Part shown: positions 19,201 to 31,543 of the stretch, piece after piece
Layout: each line of letters begins with the position of its first letter
Numbering within the stretch: position 1 is the first letter of the stretch
Source of the DNA: Desmodesmus armatus
Lineage: Eukaryota; Chlorophyta; Chlorophyceae; Sphaeropleales; Scenedesmaceae
Reading direction: 5' to 3'
NCBI GenBank assembly: GCA_007449985.2
Contig: VIIQ02000201.1
Span: 1 to 64,000, forward strand
Length of the DNA stretch: 64,000 nucleotides
Notes under the pieces: generated by a model
Database searches by the model: none
What the model was told of the DNA's origin: nothing
What the model saw: the letters and a program-made list of their open reading frames with translations, nothing else
Position numbers and translations under genes: made by a program

Positions 19201-22166
19201 TCTGCCTGCCTGCCTGCCCGCCCGCCTGCCCGCCCCCAGACTGCCTGGTGTGCCGCGCTGTGGGACGGCGCCAACTGGACGGCAGGGGGCAGCTACAACA
19301 ACCAGGAAGATGCACTGTCAGCTGTAGACTTTGTCATCAGTGTGCGCAGCCAAATGGAGCCCGCTCCTGCTGCTGCTGCTGCCGACGGCCGGCCTCAGCA
19401 GCAGCAGCAGCCTGCAGCAGCAGCCGTGCAAGCCGGACCGTCGGATCTGCAGCAGCAGATGGGACGGGCGCAGCAGCAGCAGCAGCGGCACAGCTGGGCG
19501 GCCTCAGGCTACCCGCAACAGCAGCAGCAGCAGGTCCCAATGCAGCAGCAGCAGATGCAGTGGCAGCAGCAGCAGCAGGGAGGTGACAGCCGCCAGGCGT
19601 ACACCAGCCAGGATAAGCAGTGGCAGCAGTGGCAGCAGGAGCAGCAGGCGCAAAACCTGCTGCAGCAGCTGCTACCGGCGAGCTATGGGGGTGCTGGGGG
19701 CAGCCAGCAGTACTATCCTAGTGCCCCAGGGGGTAATCTCAACCCCGAGGTGTCTGGCGGGGGCGGAGGGATGCGATCCGGGGATGGGGGCACCCCGGCG
19801 GGGCGCAGGTCTTCCAGCGCTGCCGGTCCCGCTGCTTCTGGTGGCTACCAGCAGCGGTACGGCCAGCAGCAGCAGCAGCAACCTTCGCAGCAGCAGCAGC
19901 AGCAGCAGCAGTCTGCGTCCAAGGGTGGGCCAGCAGCTGGTGGACTGCAGGGCTTTGGCGCCCAGGGTCAGGGGAGTGCAGGGGAGCTGCCTATGAGAGA
20001 CAGTTTGGATCAGCTAGCAGCAGCAGCGACGGAGCTGCTAGAGCAGCAGCAGGACAAGTGGCGCACGCCGCTGGGCCGCGGGGCGCAGCAGCAGCTACTG
20101 TCTCTGCAGCAGCACCTTATGACCAGCCAGCAGCGCGTGCAGGGGTCTGGTCCTCCCAGCGGCGCAGCAGCAGCAGCAGCGTCCGGGCCGCCGAGCAGCA
20201 GCCGCGGGAGCGGCGGCAGCGCAGCCGGGCAGTACAGTACGCAGCAGCAGCAGTCTGGTGCGTCGGGTGGGCTTACTGCGGCTGGCCTGAATGCCCAAGC
20301 TGAACAGAGCTTGAAGCTACTTGATAGCATACGCATGCTTGGCAGTCTGGGTGCGCTCCCTTCAGGCATGCTGAACAGCCTGGGGCCCTCGGGCCTTGGC
20401 TCTGTTGAATGGATCCTACAGATGCTCAATAGCACACAGGTGCCTCCACAGTCCTCACAGCCTCAGCAGCAGCAGCAGGCTGCGGAGGCTGGGGGTGCAC
20501 CGGCAGCAGGGCAGCAGCCGACTGGCGGGGCCCCGGCTGGCGGCTTCCAGCAGCAGCAGCGCGGACAACAACAGCAGCAGCAGCAGCAGGCCGCTGCTGC
20601 AGGGAGGAAGGCGCCTCTGAAGCAGGAAGGGCAACAAGTGCAGCCAGCGAGCAGCACACCACCACCAGCAGCACCAGCTGCTGCTGCGGCAGTGAGGGTA
20701 AACACAGGGGACATGCCTCCGCCTGACAGGCCACACTCCGCTGCCAGGGCTGCTAAAGACTCGTCCTCTCAGCAGCAGCAGCAGCAGCAGGCGGGTACAC
20801 CCCCCCGGCCCCAGAAGACACCCCCACCACCCCCGCCGCAGCAGCAGCAGCAGCCGGACCCCCCTGCCGCTGCTGCTGCTGACGACATGAGCGTGTTTGC
20901 CAGCTCTCAGGGCCTCGCAGCCGCGCTGGCAGCAGCAGCGGCTGCTGCCACGGGCTCGAGCCCTCCTGACACACCAGGAGGGGGCCCTGGGATGCACCCG
21001 GTGGGGGCGCAGGGCGCCTCTAACTCGGGCGCTAACACTGGCGGCACTGGAAACAGTAGCTCGACAGGTATGTGGCCTGCTGCGACCTTTCTTTCCGGCG
21101 GTTTGTTTGCAGCGTAGCTGCTTGTTCCCCGTGTAACAATTCCTCCCTTTTGTCTTTTTCTTCGTTTTTCCCCCAGGTACTACAGAGTCCGGTAGCGGCT
21201 TTGCGAAGTTCCTGGTGGATCTGCTCTCCCTCAAGCAGAGCAACTCTGCAAACGCGAGCGGGGCGCTGCCAGGCTTGGAGGCGGCCGCTGCTGCTGCTGC
21301 GGCAGCTGGGGACCCGAACGACCCCAGCCAGGGGACGTCTCTTGCTGGGTCTCTAGCAGCTGTGCAGTCGTACCTGTCAAACATCAGCAAACATAGGGAG
21401 CGCGTCGGGGAGCAGCATGCGGCAAGGTCCCTCAAATCCCAGCAGCAGCAGAAGGCGCAGCAGCAGCAGCAGAAGCACAGCACTGACGGCGGCCCGTCAG
21501 GCCTGCTGCAGGGGGGTGGGGGAAGGGTTGGTGTACCATCGCCCCACGGGACCAAGCGCAGCAGCAGCTCGCACCCGGGGGCGGGACCGGCAGTGCCCCC
21601 CGCACCGCCCAGCAGCAGCGCGGGGGTGCGCCAGGGGTTAGGGGCGCCTCTGAGGGCGGCGGCCCTACTGCTGCTGCTGCCGGGGTGGAGGGGGTGTAGA
21701 CGGCAGCAGCAGCTATGGGCAGCTGTTGCAGGAGGCTGAGGAGCAGTCCAGGGCTGCCAAGCGGCGGCGCGTGTCAGCAAGCAGCGGCCCTGGAAGTCCC
21801 CAGGACGGCGGCGGTACCGGCGGGCTGCTGTGTAGTGGACCCTCGCAGGGAGGGTCTACCGACCTTATGCAGCAGCAGGTGCTGCAGACGCTGTCGGTGC
21901 AGAGTGTGGATGGCGGGAATGAGATGATGTCGCTCGTGCCAAGGGACTCTCGCACCAGCACTGACAGTCAGGTGCGGCTGCAGCAGGCGGCTGGCAGCGT
22001 TGCCGGATGCGGTTTGATGGAGCCGCCGGCTCTACAGGGTCCGGGGGTGGGGGGTGCTGGTGCAGGCGGTGCAGGGGCTGCTGCTACAGGCCGGGGCGGT
22101 GGCGGACAGGCGGCGTCAGGGACACCTGTGAAGGGTGGTGTCGTGCACAAGCGGGCGTCTGCTTAG
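16226..22166 (+). CDS. AP2-domain, glutamine-rich nuclear regulator (multi-exon)
   Basis: Model: exons 16226-16531, 16885-17823, 18443-18736, 19240-21067 and 21177 onward to the stop at 22166. Exon 1 holds a canonical AP2 DNA-binding domain (about residues 34-98: SKFTGVCWNKKNKRWQASI, YLGSFTSEVEAAKVFDQAAI). Intron 1 has a GC donor (ACAG|GCAAGT); the others are GT-AG (CCAA|GTGAGG, CCAG|GTGAGC, ACAG|GTATGT). Introns 1-3 are phase 0 and intron 4 is phase 1. A second, degenerate AP2-like segment spans exons 3-4 (GVVYTLAS, AWCAALWDG, GGSYNNQEDALSAVDFVI). Exons 2 and 4 are Ala-, Gly- and Gln-rich with long CAG runs, typical of activation or phase-separating regions. AAKRRRV near the C-terminus could be a nuclear signal. 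Between about 21,630 and 21,700 the frame changes, through G-run indels or an unrecognised small intron, so the last exon is uncertain. Likely a DNA-binding transcription factor; the target is unknown. Confidence 0.75.
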
Positions 22167-25100
22167 TGTGCGGTGCTGCAGGAGCAGGAGCGCGGGGGTG
22201 GGTGGGGGCTAGACTGGCTGTGCTGGGGCTCCCTGCCCTTTCGGAGCTTTATGCCTGATGATGCAGATGTTTCATCACTGTGTTGGGTGGTGGCAGCTTG
22301 GCTGGCAACAGCTCCTTACAATGGCCAGCCAGCCAGCCAGTGGGGTAAGGGAGGGGTGTGTGTCTGTACTTTGGGCGAGGATCCACTGTGACTGGCACTA
22401 TTACATGGTTCAGGCCGTGCCTGACCACTGGTGGGGAGCCAACGAGGCTCATGGGGTTTTGTTTACGGCTTACCTGAGCCCCTCTCCCTGGTATGCGCAC
22501 TGCCCCACATGTGGTATGATTGTCGTGTTGGGTGCAGTGCCAATTGGGTGTGTCTCTTGCGGTGCCTCTTGCAAAGCTGTGCTGCAGGGCGCTGTGTGCA
22601 GGGCCTTCGCTATCCAAGGCAGCGAGGGTCTTGCAGAGGGCTGGGATATCGACAGCTGCACATCGTCAGAGCGGGTGCTGAGCACATGATGGGCTCGTCT
22701 GGCTTGGTTTAGGGTTTAGGTTTCTGACCTGATCAGCTGTGCTGTGTGTGAAACAGCAGCTGGTGACGATGGTTGACTGCCTTGTATGAAGGTTGGTGGA
22801 GCTATCTAGTAAGTCCAGTGTGCAGTGCAGCAGGGTGTGTGGGGGGGAGGGGAGTTGAGCCCGGGCCCCACTGGAACCGGGGGTGCACCGGCAGTTTGGA
22901 GGCTTGTTGGACTGGTCGGCCTGACGCGATGCAGGGCGCAATGCAGGACATGTGTGCTGATGTGTTGGGCATGAGCCCATTCAGCTGTCACTGCGCAGCC
23001 TTGGCGCTAACGCTTGGGATATGGTTGTGCTGGACTTGGGATACGGTTGGCTCGCTGCTGTTTGTTTGACATATTGGTGACAGTGCTGTGGCAGGGCCGG
23101 CAGCCTATGCACGGCCTGCAGGGTTGTCGTATTCAAGTGGAGACCTGCAGTTTAGCAGGTGTGCTTCGACTTGGTCGGTGGCCTGTTGAGTTTGGCTGTT
23201 GCACCACTGGGCTTTGTTATGTGCGTGTACTGCCTACTTTTCATGTGGCTTGCTGTGTGGCTATGCCTTGCGTTCTTGTTTGTTCTGTGATGACTGCTCT
23301 CTGAGGGAGCAAGTGCTTGCTGCAAAGTTCATTCCTGTGTTCTTAGGTTCGCTGCGAAGTTCATGCCTGTATGCTGCCACCTGTGTGCACGGGTGTGTCA
23401 CCTTACCTTATCCGTGCGCCATGTGATGAAGCATGTTTGCGCGGACATGATGAATTGCGCTTGTGCGTGTGTATGTGCGCACCTTCCAGGCGATTGAGTT
23501 CACAGCTGCGAGCTGGCAGCTAGATGATACTGCTGCACTGCAGCTACTTGCCGCCTTTTTGTGTGCTGGGACAACAGCACTGCGGCCAACGCACCTGGCC
23601 GACATGTTGGGATTTCGCCACGGCAGACTTGCACAACATCAGGTACAGCCCAATCCCCAGTTGCCGCCGTGAAGTGAGGGTCCAAGGTTTAGGTAAAGGC
23701 AATTGGTTTGGCACTGGGTAGCTTGCTGGTACACCTTGTCTGTTGCCCACTTGAGTGGGCACCTAGTGCGCTGTTGGTCTATTGGTGTCTGCAACGAAAA
23801 GGCAGGGGCATCACAAGTTGTGTGTGCGTTGCCGGTAGGGACCTTCCATGCGGTGTGGGCTACTAGTGGCGGCTTCTTGCCAGTAGAGCAGCATCTGCAC
23901 AGCGCAGGTGCTAGCCTTTGTGACCTAGTGGGTTGGGTACGTGCCAAAGCGTGCTCCGTTCATCCAGCAGCGCTGTGTGGTGTGCCTATGGCAACAATAT
24001 CTAGCGGTGCTGTGTGTAGTGGTGAATGTTGTTTCAACCTGTGTCATGTTGCAAGAGGCAGGGGGGGCAGGGCTGCCGTGGGCTGCACGTATGTTGGCAG
24101 AACTCACAGCGTTGTTACACACTGTGTGTGGTTGGCCTCAACTTGCCATGGCAGAAACACCTGGACCTGTTTTGCTTGAGGGGGCTGGCGTACAGCACTG
24201 GGGTCAGCTACCAGCCTGCCATGCTGTGTGTCTAAGGCTGCCTACACCACACCTTTGGGGGCGAGTGTTTACTTGGAGCAAGGGCTTTCATCGCACCAAG
24301 GGGGAGGCATGGCGAGTGTCTTGTGTTTTTGTTTGTACAAACAGCGCTTGCTCGGGCGACGTATCGTATTAAGACTGTTTCTTCTGGTGGCAGTGGTCAA
24401 TAACCTCCCCCCCCCCCCCCCCCAAAAAAAAATTAACCCGACAGGCGGTGCTTTGTTGCCCAGTGCTGGTGCCGTTGACTACCCTGGTGCTGACACTGAC
24501 ACCATGGCCTGGGGTGAATCAGAGCTGGGCCTGACCGCTGCTTGTGTGTTGCCTTGCTCCTCCTCGTGTGTTATTGTGAGGGCAGGTGATTCACCTTGTT
24601 CCTCCTGGTGTTGACTGCGAGGACAGATGCATGCAGCATCGGTGGTGTTGTTGTGGGTGGGGCCCGTGCAGTTGATGTGACTGTGTGGTTGGCATTTCGA
24701 GGCAGGGAGCTGCTGCCGTTAACACTGTTAAGGCCCTTGTACTGCTGGCACTACATATTTGCCTCGTGGCTGCTGTTGAGTGCCGGTCGCTTGGCTTCTG
24801 CCGTTTGATGGCCTGAGCGCAGCGTTCTGCCAGGTTGGCGTGGGGTTGAAAGGTGCACTGTGGCTCTCTGTGCGCGCCCTCGGCTTACAGGCGTCAAGAC
24901 TGTTTTACGCAGCCCTGCTTGCAGTTGGTGCTGCATGTGTGCAGGGTTGTGGCGTCACTGCTTTTTTTGTCAGTGCTGGCTGCGTTTAAGCACAATCTAA
25001 TCTGCTAGTACGTAACCTGGCTGTTACATTTGGGCCTCATTGTCTCTATTTTACGTTGGTTTTCAGTCTCGTCAAGAGTATGTATTGGTCTGGCGGGCAT

Positions 25101-28074
25101 GGCACTGCGTATGGCTGCACTGCCCGGGCCCACTTCATTGTGTGCTGAGTCTTTATTGGTGCTTGGATGTACTACATGTCCTGAGGAAGTCTGTCTGCCG
25201 GCCGTTCCAGGACATTGGCTCGTGTTTTTGCTAGTTTGTGGCTGCACTGACCGCTGGTCTCTGTTGCTCCCTTCTTGAGGTGCAGGCGCACCCAAGTAAG
25301 GATACAGTTTGCTGTGTTGGACCGGCTGTTGTGCTGATGTTTTTGAGTGTCCCCAGCTGCTCTGGCTTGTGCGCCCGGCCTCAAAACTTGGTGCTTGCCC
25401 GGCTGCTGTCATTCGCACCTGGGTGGACCCCAACTTGCGCACCTGGGTGGACCCCAACTTGCACAGGTTTACTCCACTTGGCACTTGATATGGTACGTCT
25501 GGACATACACAGTGTTGGTTGCCAGGTCTCTGGGGTTTGGCGTGCCACAGCCGCCGCACAGAGTGTCTGTACATGTGCCATATCCCTACAAAGCTGTGCC
25601 ACTTTGTGTGTGTGCCCAGCACATGTCGTGGCCAGCGTGAGCTGCAGCCCTGTGGGTTAAGCATTTCCAGTACACCTGGTTCTCACCGTGCTGGTTCGCA
25701 AGGGGCCTGGAGCGATTGTGGTCGAGCTCACTCCGTCGGCGCGTCGCGGCAGTTGCAATTGCGTTCTCGCATCTTGCATAACTGTGTGTATACATTGACA
25801 CACCGGTGGCATTACACAGCGAGGGCCCTGGCATTACCCCCGGGGCCTTGTGGCACGTTTGGGTGGTTTCAGTGATGCCGAGGGGGAGGGAATGTCTTAT
25901 CCCATGCCATAACGTGCAACAAGCACAGCTGGTTGGCTGGGTTATACTGCTACTGTTGCTGTTACATGGTTCAGGCCGTGCCTGAACACCTCGTGCCAGC
26001 GAGGGGTGACACACCACAAGAAGCACGTTGGCACTGCGGTATTGTTTGCTTGCAACAGATGCCACCACCCCCTTGCTGGTTTTGTCGCTGATGTTTTACC
26101 TCTCTCCATGTTGTGCTTGTGGGGGCAAGTGAGCTGACAGGGTGTGCCTGGTTCCATAGGTGGGTTGGCTTGCATGTGGTGTCCCTGGGCGATTTGTCCC
26201 AGCTGGCGCGCGCAATGTTGTAGGCGCGAGGGGTAATCACATGTGTGTATGTGTCTTTGTGGATTGACCGGGGGCATTGCTTGCAGGTGGCTCCCTGGGA
26301 TGCACGTGGCCCTTGAAGCACGTTGTTGCAGTTGTGGCGTGTGCGTCAGGCCTGGCAGGGATGTGTTGAGAGTTGGGTGGTGACTGCTTTGGGGTATGGA
26401 GGAGGTGTTATGGGCAGCAGAGGGGAGGATGGGCGTTATTTGGTTGTTGGTGTTGGGACTGACAGCAGGTTGGCAGGCCCGTGACTTGGTGGGCCTGAGT
26501 GCGCTGTGCTGTGCTGTGGTGTGCTGCTTCTAGGGCCTGGGGTCGCGTAGGTTTTGGCTCCCGTAGGTTTTCTAGTGCAGTCGATGGCCGCACTTGTTAT
26601 TGACACATGGACTGTCCGTGCCCAGTAGGCCGTGACGTGGTGATGCCTGAGGGGGGATTTGTGCATGTCCTCGTGCATGTGCACCTTAGCTTGCTTGCTT
26701 CAGCGCAACCACTCGAGACCTTGGCTTGGGCGTGGCGCTTGTTATGTGGGTTCTCTGCATTGCTTGGCCCTGCCTGTACGATAAGTTAGTGCATGGCAGG
26801 AGCCGCTTTGTGTTGGGGTGGGATGCGTTTTTGAAGTCGGTTGATGGCAAGAAGGAAGAAGGTGGAACAGGTTGAGGATGGACCGATGTGTCACTACACT
26901 GACTCTGAACCCAAGTACTAGAGTTGAAAGGTATGCACCATGCGTGGCCCTTGTTCGTTGTGGCCTTGATGCATGCTTGTGGGCAGTTTCCCTGCTTGGA
27001 GTTGTGCAGGGACCAAGTTTGTGCACTGTGTGCTGTTGTGTGGATCCTGAGTATGGCGCTTGAGGACTGGGCAAGGCTTCATATGCCCAAGCACCATACT
27101 TTCGTGCTGGCAACATCATATAGCAGTGCTGATATTGCCTACTATTACCTAGTAGGTTCAGGTATGGCATTGTGTTGTTAGTACGGGATGGTGGCGGCGT
27201 GTGTTCCGGCACACAGCTGCAGGGACTGATGAGCCTCAGCTCTTGTCTTGCTTGGTTGGCCAGCATGCTTCTGCAACGTACGACTTGCAACGACGCTTGC
27301 AAGTGTTTACCAGCTTGCGTCTGTGTGTTCTAAGTAGCAGTTGCCAATCTGGGCTGTGCAGTGGCAACTGGCAGCAGGAGCATGCACAACGAACAACAGG
27401 TGGTGGTGCCATTGAGAAAGGTCAATCTCTTTGTCATTGCAGCGTGTGCTGCTATATCATATAGTCTATATGCATGCTATGGTAACCATGATTCCAAGGG
27501 CTGTATAGTGCGGGAAAGCATCCATGTGCATGCCACCTGCACCGGTAGCCTGGTGTCACGTCATATAGTGGTTACACACAGCCGCTTGCTGGTGGTCCTG
27601 GCTCATAATTCGACAAGCACTGTGTGGGCTGCGTGTAGCAATACAGCAGGGGACAGGACTTGTGCGAGATGTGCTTCTCTTTGGGGCATCAGCGGCAGAA
27701 TGGAGCTGACTGACCAGAAGGCAAAATCTGAGTGCAAGACGCGACACTCATTAGCAGTGCAAACCATACATTTCTGTGCACAATTCGACCTCAGTGTACA
27801 CGACACAATCGGCCACATGCCTTTAGCTCCACCCTCCTGCCGAAGGATGCCATGTGCCACAAACACAGCTCACTTGCCACTGAGCACCAGTGCCCTGAAC
27901 GTGGTCCATGCAGGTGCCCATGGCCATGGCATGAACCAACATACACGGTGGTCCTTCAGCACCGCCGTGTTGGGCGGCACCCGACAGCAATCGCGGAGCC
28001 CGCTGTAGAGGCAGCTGACTGGACGCTGACGTGGACATCATGACAGCTCAGCACACAATTTCAAGTGCACTCAC
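22167..28074. other. Long stretch without a recognised gene
   Basis: This is about 5.9 kb of T+G-rich DNA (plus strand) with many short overlapping ORFs, none with a convincing domain. It holds a telomere-like tract GGTTTAGGGTTTAGG near 22,707, a run of 17 C followed by 9 A at 24,407-24,432, a 24-bp tandem duplication near 25,428-25,475, and a 24-base word repeated at 22,401 and 25,962. The downstream exons of the carboxylase gene whose first exon is at 28,075-28,425 should lie here (minus strand), but I could not find them. Confidence 0.5.
24407..24432. repeat. Poly-C/poly-A homopolymer junction
   Basis: Seventeen consecutive C are followed by nine consecutive A. Such runs are unstable and prone to length miscalling. 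The C-run is G-rich on the other strand. No gene context. Confidence 0.85.
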
Positions 28075-28425
28075 CACGCATACTGCTTCATCTGCCTTGG
28101 CCACATGCATGCAGTACTTGTCTGCCTCACTATAAATGGCCACAGTCCGGATGCCCAGGCGCCGTGCTGTGCGTATGACTCTGCAAGCTATCTCGCCACG
28201 ATTTGCTATCAAGAGCTTGTCTATCCGGGCGCCCTTGGTGTTCAGGATGCTCGTAACTGTTCTTCTGCTGTCCCATTGTGGTGCTGGTTGATGTAAAGGT
28301 TGCTGGGGCTGCTGCTGTTTGGAAAGAAGGCAGGGCAAGACTGTCCCTGTCAGCAGGTGCTGTGCTACTGCAGGCAGCGAAACGAGGGCTTGCCTCAACA
28401 GCCACGACTGCTGTCCTACCAACAT
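28075..28425 (-). CDS. First exon of a mitochondrial biotin-dependent carboxylase alpha subunit (partial)
   Basis: This is an open exon of 117 codons on the minus strand. The start at 28425 is followed by a Ser/Leu/Gln-rich, acid-poor stretch of about 40 residues that looks like a mitochondrial transit peptide. Then comes [20 protein letters not shown], and after it AIYSEAD, MHV and ADEAV. This is the start of the biotin carboxylase N-domain, as in the alpha subunits of 3-methylcrotonyl-CoA carboxylase (leucine breakdown) and propionyl-CoA carboxylase, where it begins the ATP-dependent carboxylation of biotin. The exon ends at a consensus phase-0 donor GCGTG|GTGAGTGC. I found no following exon (nothing like the G-x-A-I-H-P-G-Y-G-F-L-S-E segment) within the 5.9 kb downstream. 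It is therefore either an orphan exon or gene fragment, or its next intron is very long. MCC versus PCC cannot be decided from this part. Confidence 0.72.
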
Positions 28426-28532
28426 GATGTCATTGTAAATGCGGTGTCGAGATGGGTCTTTGGTCCCTGCAGTGAAGCAAGGGGATTCGAAAGGCAGTTG
28501 CAGATCGCAATAACTGCCGCGGTGCCTTCACA

Positions 28533-28616
28533 ATGACGGCCACATTGACGTCACCAGCAATGACAGCCACAATGACAGCCACAATGACAGCCACAATGAC
28601 AGCCACAATGACGTCA
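28533..28616. promoter_or_regulatory. 12-bp tandem repeats flanked by two TGACGTCA sites
   Basis: Four perfect copies of ATGACAGCCACA occupy 28560-28607, with a variant copy at 28533-28544. Palindromic TGACGTCA words (the CRE/bZIP core) lie at 28546-28553 and 28609-28616. The cluster is 110-190 bases upstream of the carboxylase start at 28425 (minus strand), where a promoter would be expected. Regulation by bZIP proteins is an inference. Confidence 0.5.
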
Positions 28617-28619
28617 CCA

Positions 28620-30240
28620 GCAGTGCCTGCTCAACCACTCAGGGGAGAGGGCGGCAGACCAGGCCTATCACCAATGCCAGTGCAACAGCAGTACTCACAT
28701 ACATGTGCGCAGGAGGCACACATGTGGTGGGCAGGAGGCGGCAGCGGGGTTGCTGTTGCTGGCGCTATCAAAGCTCACGCTGCTGTTGCTGGCGCTGTTG
28801 AAGCACGAGCACAGTGTCCTGCATGCCGCACATTGCGCGTGCTGACAAGCAACACGTGTGCTGACTGCACACTGTACATGGCTGACTGCACCCCCAGTTG
28901 CTGCATGCTGGCAGCTTCCTGCTCTCGTGCGCTGTGCTGTGTTGTTGTGGAGGAGACATGGAACTGCCTTTGAAGGGGATATGGAACTGTCACTGCAGCG
29001 CGCTGTCTCTGTGCCGTCATCCCCTCCATCCTGTGTACTTTGCCAAACCTGGAGGTACTCTCTAGCCAAATTGACTGTACTGACTGTGCGCAGGTGACGG
29101 GGTATCCAATCTACAGACGATGGGTGCTGCACAGAGGAGGATAGTATTCTGCTCTCACGCGCTGTGCTGGGCTTTGCCGTGATGTGCGCTGTTACGGGGA
29201 CATTCATCAGCATATGCTGGTGCTGCGCAGAGCTGGGGATGCTGCGCGCTGTGCTTTCGCATGGTCACTGGTGAGTGTGGTCACATAATAGTCCAACGTG
29301 CTGCTGTTGTCAACGTGCATGCAACCAGCTGCTGCTGCATGTGTCCTGATTGTATTGTGCAGGTCAGGTTCGAGATTTCAGTGCAACTTACGTCGGACGG
29401 TTCGTCAATTTGAGGTGTGCAATGCTTTGATGCGCTGCACTGTGCTGTGCTGTTCTGTGATATCGCATGTATGTGTTGTGCTGTGCTGTGGTGCATCGTA
29501 CATCGCAGCAGCAAAGCGCAGAACGCAGAGTGCAGGACAGGGCGGTTCAGCACAGCATAACACAGCACAGCAAGGGACATGGTGCAGCACCCCAGCACAG
29601 GAAGCAGCTCACGTGCCCACGAAGCAACAGCAGTCTGGAAGGACAAGCATGTGACATCAACAACAGCACCCTCACATGCACCCGCTGCTGTAGCCGCATG
29701 CCTATCATATGGATCCATGACAGTTGTGTGATATGCAGGCTTTTTTTCTGTTGCACAATTGCCTCCCGGGATGAGTCACAACTGTTTTTTTAAACATTTA
29801 CAGTTAGTAACGACGTCAGGATTTTGACTTGAATTGGTGCCCAGCTGTCAAACGTGTGCAGTGCGTCAGTAAGTCAGTGTGATTGGAAGCAAGCTTTGGC
29901 ATTCTTGGTTTCGCACCTCGACGCACGTCGGTCTTCCTACTGTCCACTGTGTATCATGCTACTGTTGCTGAATAGCTGAATAGCTGAAACGCACAAGGAA
30001 CTACTCGACGATGATGCCTGATCTGGACTATGTGCGCATGCGGCTTGGACAGACTGGGAACACGAGAGCAGCAGTGCTGTTCCTCCTGTTGTTGTTGTGC
30101 GTCGCCCCAGGTGCGCCTGGGCTCCTTTCTTTCGCCTCGAAAGTGCTATCGGTATGACAGCATAAGCAATCGTCACCACAGGGAAGGAAATCAAGATCGG
30201 CCAATGCTTCCCGCGCAATCTACAGTTGCTGGCCCTGCCA
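28620..30240. other. Intergenic DNA, no recognised gene
   Basis: This is about 1.6 kb between the carboxylase exon's upstream region and the satellite array. It has GCTGTGCTGTG- and CAGCACAGC-type low-complexity words (29,440-29,590), which make long but unconvincing ORFs on both strands. Nothing else was seen. Confidence 0.5.
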
Positions 30241-31543
30241 TGCTGTCATGCATGGGCCTCTTTGGTGGCCACAGCCGCGAGCACACCACTCCTGGTACTG
30301 ATCCATGTTGCTGTTGTTTGCATGTGGTCCTGCAGGTGCAACAAGGACCGTTGCAAGTCAAGCCGTGTCTACCGTGCTGGCTCCTGTCGGCAAGGTTCCC
30401 ATCATGTGTCAAACCCCCGGCCGATCACCCCGCACACCTCAGATCAACGGCGCCCACCTGGTCAATCAGACCGCTTCTTCGCAGGCCCTCTCCTGCTGGC
30501 AGCATCGGGACACAGGTGAGGATGCAGGACCTCTGGGTGTCAGTTTTGAGTGCGGCAGGCATCAGAGCATGCTGGTGCGGGTGTGGTTGCAGTTTTGTGT
30601 GCGTGTCAGCCACGCATGCATGTGTGTGTGTGTGTCTGCAGTTCTTGTGTTGTTTTGCATGGAAATACGGCAAGCTGCTGTTTGCCTGAACCAGGGGTGG
30701 TTTGCCTGAACCAGGCATGCATCCTGTGCATTGAGTGCATCTCCCATCCTGCGCTGCCATGCTGCCCATGCAGGACATCGGCGTGGCACGACTGCTGCCT
30801 GTGACAACAACAGAACACCCAAACAGGTAGGAAAGGGGTTCCATGGGTGTCCATCCTGCACCAAGATTGTTCAACGGGACTACTCGGACCGGCGAGGCAC
30901 TCTGTGTCGACAGCCGCGCGAGGGTATGCACCCGTTGAACATGTGGAGCAAGAGCCGACTCCTGGCGACGCCATCAGACCCCAGGGCTGTGCACTCTGGG
31001 CTTGGGCAGTGCCAGTGCCCATGTGCATGGGGAGATGGGTGTGAGCACACACGATGGATGGCAACATAGACAGCATTGTCCGCTTGCCCAAGACCCTAGC
31101 ACACATCGCTTGGTTGTGGTTTGTGTGATGTGTGCAGGGACAACGCCAAGCCGTGTCTACCGTGCTGGCTCCTGTCGGCAAGGTTCCCATCATGTGTCAA
31201 ACCCCCGGCCGATCACCCCGCACACCTCAGATCAACGGCGCCCACCTGGTCAATCAGACCGCTTCTTCGCAGGCCCTCTCCTGCTGGCAGCATCGGGACA
31301 CAGGTGAGGATGCAGGACCGCTGGGATCCCGACAGACTGACGGCCAGTAGGTGCAGAGGACGGCATGCGCACCATCTGCACTGGCTCTTGTGCTGTGCTG
31401 GCCCAGCACAGCAGGCTGCTGTTCAGTGGCACTGCCTGCATGCACTGACATTGCACACCATTGGCTTTTTTTGTGGCCACAGCCGCGAGCACACCACTCC
31501 TGGCACTGATCCATGTTGCTGTTGTTTGCATGTGGTCCTGCAG

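Noticed and set aside
20455..21780. 441-codon minus-strand ORF
   Set aside because: It is the complement of CAG-rich exon DNA (Leu/Cys/Ala runs) opposite the AP2 gene, with no domain.
27361..28008. 215-codon plus-strand ORF
   Set aside because: The composition is random-like with no recognised domain, and it lies where the carboxylase gene would be transcribed from the other strand. Not supported as a gene.
28560..28607. Possible CRISPR-like array
   Set aside because: The 12-bp units are directly adjacent with no spacers, in a eukaryotic genome. It is a simple tandem repeat.
29440..29720. Overlapping ORFs in CAGCACAGC-rich DNA
   Set aside because: Low-complexity sequence is open on both strands, and no motif is present.
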